Below, in pieces: positions 10,701-12,286 of a stretch of DNA of 12,286 bases; within the stretch, counting starts at the first letter, position 1, and each line of letters begins with the position of its first letter. The position numbers and the translations under genes were made by a program. The notes beneath the pieces were generated by a model. That model was not told the DNA's origin. It was given only the letters and a program-made list of their open reading frames with translations, and made no database searches. Source of the stretch: Phoronis ovalis (lineage: Eukaryota > Phoronida > Phoronidae); contig JAOXYB010046392.1 of NCBI GenBank assembly GCA_028565635.1, positions 1-12,286 of the forward strand, in the 5' to 3' direction.

Positions 10701-12256
10701 GTGTATGGGTCTAACCGATTACAAAGTGGAATTATTAGATGGAGTGAAATTAAACCAGGACAGTCAAAAGATGACGATGGTTTAGATGTTGCTACTCATT
10801 TTAATGTTTTACCAGGTGATAAACAAGCGACAATAACTGGACTAACGACTGGGGCCCATTATAAGATTGTGTTGGAGGCTATTGTTAGCATCAAAACTGT
10901 TGTTGATTCTGAAAGACATGATGATCTAAAAGATAGGCGTACGGCACATGTCATGTCACAAGCCATATTTGCTCGGACACGAGCCCCAATAGAACCACCG
11001 CGACTGTTCATAACAGGTTACAGTTCTAATACTATTAATCTGTATTGGGAGAAACCTTTGCTCTACTCTGTAGTTGGGAAGGATTTGGATGATCAACCAA
11101 AATATGTAAAAAGGTGCTTAGAAGGATACAGGTTAGAAATTAATGGAAAGACTCACATGCATTTGGGATCAGCAGCTCAAAGCTGTACACTAACAAAGTG
11201 CAGACCAGGAAGGGCTTATTGTATTGTTTTAGTAGCTTTAACATGTACAGAAGATGTTAAAAGAGAGAGGAGAAAAAAGGTAAGCTTTCAAACTTGAAGC
11301 AAAAGTACCTTTAATTTTAATTGCTTTAAAAAAACGAAAGGTTTATGTCAGTACAATGTTTTATATTTGTATGTGTGCTTTTTCCAAATTGCCTTATCAA
11401 AAACTCATTTTGCTTTAGGATAAAATCTAAGCAATGATTTTCTGTATTTTGAAAAGCTAATAAATTAATAATAATTATACTGTACCGCTTTAGATGTATA
11501 GCAGTGTTTCATGTTGATGGAACAGTGGTTGTTGATAGTTATTTATCATTTGTACTTCATTTAGCAAAACTGTATAGGTCTTGTTTTGTCATCTATTTTA
11601 TAACTTTTACTTTGTTCTTGGAACTATCTGATTGTTAGTAATGATATTATAATCTTGTTTAATGTAAGTTACGAGGAACTATAGAATCAGGCAGCTCTGC
11701 CAGTACTAAGTCATTGGACAGTGTAACAACTCCTTTAGAAGATGAAGACAATGATGAGTCTCCCTCTGATCCCTTGGATATTATGTTACCAAGGATACAA
11801 AATGGTAAGAGCTTAGTGAATATGGTGTTTAAGTGCTTTTGTCAGCAAACTTACGGTGGAATTGGTGGAATTTTGTACATGCTAATTAAGTGGGACTCTA
11901 CTCTTGTTTAGGCTTTGATCTTGCTTACATACAAATCTACTATATTGTCAGAAGATGATTACAACTGGAAAAATGAAATTAGTTCATCTCATCTTTGTTA
12001 TAGAGTTAAACGAGATTGATTCCAAGGAATAATGCTTTTTTACAGGTAACATAGAATCTGTTGTTGCTAAATACAACCATGACTGTCGAGGTGCGTGTGA
12101 ATTTGGTGATCTAGATGTTGAGTGGACAGTCCAAGAAAGTTTTGCCAATGTTAAACAATTTAGTGCAATATGGGTGTGCTATGAAGATGGAGTGGTTCAT
12201 AGAAAATGTGTAAATGCTGATTCAAGGCGATGTACAGTGCCAGTTACAAAAAATAA
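1611..12256 (+). CDS. Multi-exon gene for a tandem fibronectin type III domain protein (partial at both ends)
   Basis: Seventeen exons splice into one open frame of about 1,133 residues; exon coordinates are in the summary. Layout in visible-protein numbering: polybasic region about 5-48; FN3-like domains at about 105-224, 227-317, 321-431, 433-557, 559-673, 675-799, 802-919 and 922-1012; an acidic Ser/Thr-rich linker at about 1019-1063; and a Cys-containing possible ninth beta-sandwich from about 1064. FN3 hallmarks recur: a Pro-rich start (EPP, APP, DPP, IPP), a strand-B Trp (SLDW, LVAW, DIIW, VVWQ, KIAW, TVEW, LYW) and the strand E-F pattern L-x-P/S-G-x-x-Y/V before strand F. FN3 domains are binding modules in adhesion, muscle and synaptic scaffold proteins. 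No signal peptide, transmembrane helix, kinase or SH3 domain is visible here. The family and function are not recognised. The start codon, stop codon and UTRs lie outside the window. Confidence 0.85.
1892..2042 (+). CDS. Exon 2: basic-to-acidic linker
   Basis: TTGTAG acceptor; CAG|GTACCG donor; phase 2 in, phase 0 out. Residues 46-96 complete the basic run (RKRNQ) and continue as a hydrophilic linker with LPDDPGIRAAVVIGG near its end. The first in-frame ATG seen in the visible gene is at 1920, but the frame is open upstream through exon 1, so 1920 is not favoured as the start. No domain is recognised; it is probably a flexible lead-in to the first FN3 unit. Confidence 0.8.
2280..2458 (+). CDS. 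Exon 3: first half of FN3-like domain 1
   Basis: AATAG acceptor; CAG|GTTCGT donor; phase 0 in, phase 2 out. Residues 97-156. ILPAPVIAIEHR followed by MVTWHLPTDHDPEYNLLVFI fits strands A, B and C of an FN3 fold, with Trp in strand B and a Tyr/Leu-rich strand C. The domain is divergent, so its identity rests partly on the clear strand F and G pattern in exons 4 and 5. Confidence 0.85.
2698..2814 (+). CDS. Exon 4: middle of FN3-like domain 1
   Basis: TTGTAG acceptor and a strong ACAA|GTAAGT donor; phase 2 in and out. Residues 156-195. It carries CLVTGLSSGQTYK, the typical strand E and E-F corner before strand F, preceded by a longer than usual segment containing three Cys. The phase 2 exit leaves two bases (AA), which join the A opening exon 5 to give Lys. 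The same two bases can also join the candidate alternative exon at 2955. Confidence 0.9.
2955..3066 (+). other. Candidate alternative terminal exon in intron 4
   Basis: A pyrimidine-rich stretch ends in CATCAG at 2949-2954. An exon starting at 2955 would be in phase with exon 4 (AA + C = Asn). It reads GDLWFDYEKEERSSALMKIS and on to a TAG stop at 3064-3066, adding 37 residues. AATAAA follows at 3070-3075, and a TG-rich stretch lies near 3110. Using it would truncate the protein within FN3-1. Phase agreement alone has a one in three chance. No transcript evidence was available. Confidence 0.25.
3070..3075 (+). promoter_or_regulatory. AATAAA, possible intronic poly(A) signal
   Basis: A perfect AATAAA lies four bases after the stop codon of the candidate alternative terminal exon, with GATGTGTT near 3108-3115 as a possible downstream element. 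AATAAA is frequent by chance in such AT-rich DNA, so its value lies in the position only. Confidence 0.2.
4446..4587 (+). CDS. Exon 5: end of FN3-1 and start of FN3-2
   Basis: TTGCAG acceptor; CAG|GTAGGT donor; phase 2 in, phase 0 out. Residues 195-242. Joined to exon 4 it reads TYKIFVVANYSLVTGEKSSE, a standard strand F and F-G turn, then strand G and the next domain's Pro-rich opening GKPEPPLVKAVSADLYQ. This seamless fit across a 1.6 kb intron is the best support for the exon 4 to exon 5 splice. Confidence 0.92.
4827..4965 (+). CDS. Exon 6: core of FN3-2
   Basis: Phase 0 in, phase 1 out; CCAG|GTTGGT donor. Residues 243-289 begin VSLDWETGKCHEDIEVVGYD, with Trp in strand B and GY in strand C, then VLVDGKKL in strand C' and INDLKPG-type wording (IDNLKPG) at the E-F corner. 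The acceptor is an AAG rather than the usual YAG (CTTAAG|GTTTC). The sequence CTTAAGGTTTC occurs again 32 bases upstream at 4789-4799, so a duplicated acceptor core is present. Confidence 0.9.
4966..5275 (+). other. Intron 6 (310 bases)
   Basis: GTTGGT donor and TTTTAG acceptor. It is AT-rich with a short A-run near 5149-5156. Nothing else is recognised. Confidence 0.85.
5276..5489 (+). CDS. Exon 7: end of FN3-2 and first half of FN3-3
   Basis: TTTTAG acceptor and ATTG|GTAAGT donor; phase 1 in, phase 2 out. Residues 289-360. KTVKVTIQAITKHPVGNSDE completes strand F, the F-G loop and strand G of FN3-2. RPIAPTIYTQPSYKKGSVLVAWEKV then opens FN3-3, with Trp in strand B. The ITKHPVG stretch is nearly repeated in FN3-4 (LTEHPVG in exon 10). 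Confidence 0.93.
5490..6154 (+). other. Intron 7 (665 bases)
   Basis: GTAAGT donor and TTTTAG acceptor. It contains the inverted-repeat segment 5878-5988. Overlapping short ORFs on both strands around 5693-6025 match no protein pattern and are not called. Confidence 0.85.
5878..5988. repeat. Inverted-repeat segment, possibly a tiny MITE-like relic
   Basis: TTTTGTCCACTAC at 5878-5890 is the reverse complement of GTGGTGGACAAAA at 5976-5988 with one mismatch, and weaker similarity continues outward. Nested inside are TGTCAG/CTGACA (about 5896-5917) and ATCACC/GGTGAT (5933-5938 and 5951-5956). No clear target-site duplication was found, so mobile origin is unproven. Confidence 0.35.
6155..6275 (+). 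CDS. Exon 8: strands C' to F of FN3-3
   Basis: TTTTAG acceptor; AGG|GTAGGT donor; phase 2 in, phase 0 out. Residues 360-400. CIYLDGVWHAEI is strand C and C', and YYLTDLLPGQSYDVNVR is the E strand, the Leu-Pro-Gly corner and strand F. This is one of the clearest FN3 signatures in the gene. Confidence 0.92.
6276..6745 (+). other. Intron 8 (470 bases)
   Basis: GTAGGT donor and TATAG acceptor. AT-rich. It holds a strong unused donor-like site (ATAG|GTAAGT) at 6456/6457 lying inside nested inverted repeats; see the entry for 6447-6483. Confidence 0.85.
6447..6483. repeat. Nested inverted repeat over a cryptic splice donor
   Basis: ATTTATATA (6447-6455) and TATATAAAT (6475-6483) form a perfect 9-base inverted repeat. 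Inside, AGGTAA (6455-6460) and TTACCT (6462-6467) form a second one. In RNA either hairpin would sequester the AG|GTAAGT site. Both arms are AT-rich, so chance is possible. Confidence 0.35.
6746..6943 (+). CDS. Exon 9: Cys/His-containing F-G insert of FN3-3 and start of FN3-4
   Basis: TATAG acceptor and TCT|GTAAGT donor; phase 0 in and out. Residues 401-466. After the strand F end AFAG comes an insert with C408, H414, H415, C417 and C419 (CDASTRHHICLC), then strand G (NTVPVMC). The next domain opens with AAPPLSPSIKIEGMSAEGI and DIIWAMPQQ, with Trp in strand B. The Cys/His cluster is unusual for an FN3 loop and could bind metal or form disulfides; this is speculation. Confidence 0.88.
6944..7343 (+). 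other. Intron 9 (400 bases)
   Basis: GTAAGT donor and CTTCAG acceptor after a pyrimidine-rich tract. AT-rich, with no further feature recognised. The minus-strand ORF overlapping its start is the antisense shadow of exon 9. Confidence 0.85.
7344..7545 (+). CDS. Exon 10: core of FN3-4 with start of a long F-G insert
   Basis: CTTCAG acceptor; phase 0 in, phase 1 out. Residues 467-533. GFQLFKNSKIYGSMIPPEV covers strands C and C', IKDISLGDKVSLQMIALTEH strands E and F, followed by HPVGRQEKQACDGDSGIG, a hydrophilic insert. The chosen donor AAG|GTACAG is weak. A second donor (CAAG|GTTTTT) after 7581 keeps the same phase and would add 12 residues, so the exact 3' end is uncertain. Confidence 0.8.
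7546..7849 (+). other. Intron 10 (304 bases, 5' end uncertain)
   Basis: It begins at 7546 or, with the alternative donor, at 7582, and ends TTGTAG. If retained, the frame stops at 7602-7604. AATAAA occurs at 7664-7669, so an alternative 3' end here cannot be ruled out but is weakly supported. Confidence 0.75.
7850..7990 (+). CDS. Exon 11: end of FN3-4 insert and start of FN3-5
   Basis: TTGTAG acceptor and ACTG|GTAAGA donor; phase 1 in and out. Residues 534-580. FPGHDKYSACKPGPKLVF is the remaining insert and KLVFHFTGL the likely strand G of FN3-4. VQPPCRVWCEHVTGHSAMVV begins FN3-5, with the strand-B Trp in VVWQTG. Three Cys lie within residues 544-566. Confidence 0.88.
7991..9033 (+). other. 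Intron 11 (1,043 bases)
   Basis: GTAAGA donor and TTTAG acceptor. AT-rich. The notable content is three perfect short inverted repeats between 8075 and 8191. No coding exon was seen inside it, and exons 11 and 12 join in phase without one. Confidence 0.85.
8075..8191. repeat. Cluster of three perfect hairpins
   Basis: ATAAATGA/TCATTTAT at 8075-8092 with a 2-base loop; ATTCACCT/AGGTGAAT at 8104-8123 with a 4-base loop; and AGATATATAAAA/TTTTATATATCT, a 12-base stem at 8156-8167 and 8180-8191 with a 12-base loop. The middle hairpin is not merely AT repeat. Function is unknown; it may be an intronic structure or a repeat relic. Confidence 0.45.
9034..9135 (+). CDS. Exon 12: strand C region of FN3-5
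   Basis: AATTTAG acceptor; TCAG|GTGAGG donor; phase 1 in and out. Residues 581-614. PDNYQVTWWPGDQPLEG resembles strand C and the C-C' turn of FN3 domains, where a Tyr-x-Val/Ile-x-Trp pattern is common. It is a short exon but lies in phase with both neighbours. Confidence 0.87.
9136..9584 (+). other. Intron 12 (449 bases)
   Basis: GTGAGG donor and TTGCAG acceptor. AT-rich, with an ATTATAATTATAG-like simple stretch near 9293-9308. Nothing else is recognised. Confidence 0.85.
9585..9680 (+). CDS. Exon 13: strands E and F of FN3-5
   Basis: TTGCAG acceptor and GAAG|GTGGGT donor; phase 1 in and out. Residues 615-646. DDHLLISGLTPNKVYTVVVE is a textbook FN3 strand E, L-T-P corner and strand F with the conserved Tyr. 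It ends in a hydrophilic loop (IQKYSNIQE) that starts the F-G insert. Confidence 0.9.
9945..10127 (+). CDS. Exon 14: end of FN3-5 and start of FN3-6
   Basis: TTCACAG acceptor and ATAG|GTAAAG donor; phase 1 in and out. Residues 647-707. An acidic insert (DTTYEDDTRPR) precedes strand G of FN3-5 (about LTLKTA). PPDPPSNLGVIGSTCHALKI followed by AWDPPREHGVEVI is an almost canonical FN3 opening with the strand-B Trp and a Pro-Pro turn. Confidence 0.92.
10348..11279 (+). CDS. Exon 15: large exon with end of FN3-6, all of FN3-7 and FN3-8
   Basis: T-rich tract and ATAG acceptor; AAAAAG|GTAAGC donor; phase 1 in, phase 0 out; 932 bases, over four times the next largest exon. Residues 708-1018. FN3-6 finishes with VLENLSEATEYDIFITAITD and a long Lys/Arg-rich insert before YCSVTARTSG. 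FN3-7 runs from IPPCDLRVINTNSTTLTVEW through TITGLTTGAHYKIVLEAI. FN3-8 runs from IEPPRLFITGYSSNTINLYW through LTKCRPGRAYCIVLVALTC. It ends in a basic run (RERRKK). Reading beyond the donor hits a stop within a few codons. Confidence 0.95.
11280..11668 (+). other. Intron 15 (389 bases)
   Basis: GTAAGC donor and a weak GTAAG acceptor. AT-rich with no further feature recognised. Its 3' end is set by reading frame more than by splice consensus. Confidence 0.7.
11669..11804 (+). CDS. Exon 16: acidic Ser/Thr-rich linker
   Basis: Phase 0 in, phase 1 out; AATG|GTAAGA donor. Residues 1019-1063. It contains GSSASTKSL and then PLEDEDNDESPSDPLD, a strongly acidic patch with Ser/Thr followed by Asp/Glu, the pattern phosphorylated by casein kinase 2. 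No fold is predicted. The acceptor is a weak GTAAG|TT; the nearby alternatives after 11690 and 11703 do not keep the frame, so 11669 is preferred. Confidence 0.78.
12046..12256 (+). CDS. Exon 17: Cys-containing possible FN3-9 start (gene continues)
   Basis: TTTACAG acceptor and ATAA|GTAAGT donor; phase 1 in, phase 2 out. Residues 1064-1134. ESVVAKYNHDCRGACEFGDL, then DVEWTVQESF with Trp where strand B is expected, then FSAIWVCYEDGVVHRKC and SRRCTVPVTKNK, which fit strands C, C' and E. Five Cys occur in about 65 residues. It is probably the first part of a ninth FN3-like unit, but the second half lies beyond the window, so this is tentative. Confidence 0.85.
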
Positions 12257-12286
12257 GTAAGTGATCAGATTGTGTGCATTTTCTTG

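Noticed and set aside
1611-12256. Assignment as a RIM-binding protein
   Set aside because: Some strand C wording (GYDVLVDGKK) is reminiscent of their FN3 units, but no SH3 domain is visible, there are at least eight FN3 units instead of about three, and the long F-G inserts do not fit.

Overview
The window looks like nuclear DNA from an animal, most likely an invertebrate. It is AT-rich. One plus-strand gene is broken into many short exons, nearly all joined by GT-AG introns of about 140 to 1,630 bases, many with GTAAGT-like donors and T-rich tracts before AG. There is no bacterial organisation: no long uninterrupted ORFs, operons or ribosome binding sites. No rRNA, tRNA, CRISPR array or intact transposon was seen. 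The species cannot be named from this stretch.

Bases 1-1610 hold no exon I can support. They are probably an intron or the 5' flank of the gene. From 1611 to 12256 I can chain 17 exons in one continuous reading frame (3,401 coding bases, about 1,133 residues). The spliced gene is 1611-1747, 1892-2042, 2280-2458, 2698-2814, 4446-4587, 4827-4965, 5276-5489, 6155-6275, 6746-6943, 7344-7545, 7850-7990, 9034-9135, 9585-9680, 9945-10127, 10348-11279, 11669-11804 and 12046-12256. Every junction keeps the frame. Both ends are open: no in-frame start codon was found in the first exon, and the last exon ends on a splice donor with no stop codon.

The predicted protein starts with two Lys/His-rich clusters. 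It continues with eight tandem fibronectin type III-like (FN3) domains, an acidic Ser-rich linker, and the beginning of what may be a ninth beta-sandwich. No signal peptide or membrane segment is visible in this part. Together with the many unpaired-looking cysteines, this weakly favours an intracellular scaffold-type protein. I could not assign it to a named family. Several of the FN3 domains carry unusually long insertions before their last strand.

The introns hold short inverted repeats and several decoy or alternative splice sites. The most interesting is a possible alternative terminal exon at 2955-3066. It is phase-compatible with the preceding exon, ends in a stop codon and is followed four bases later by AATAAA. 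All exon calls rest on reading frame, splice consensus and FN3 continuity only; no transcript or database evidence was available.
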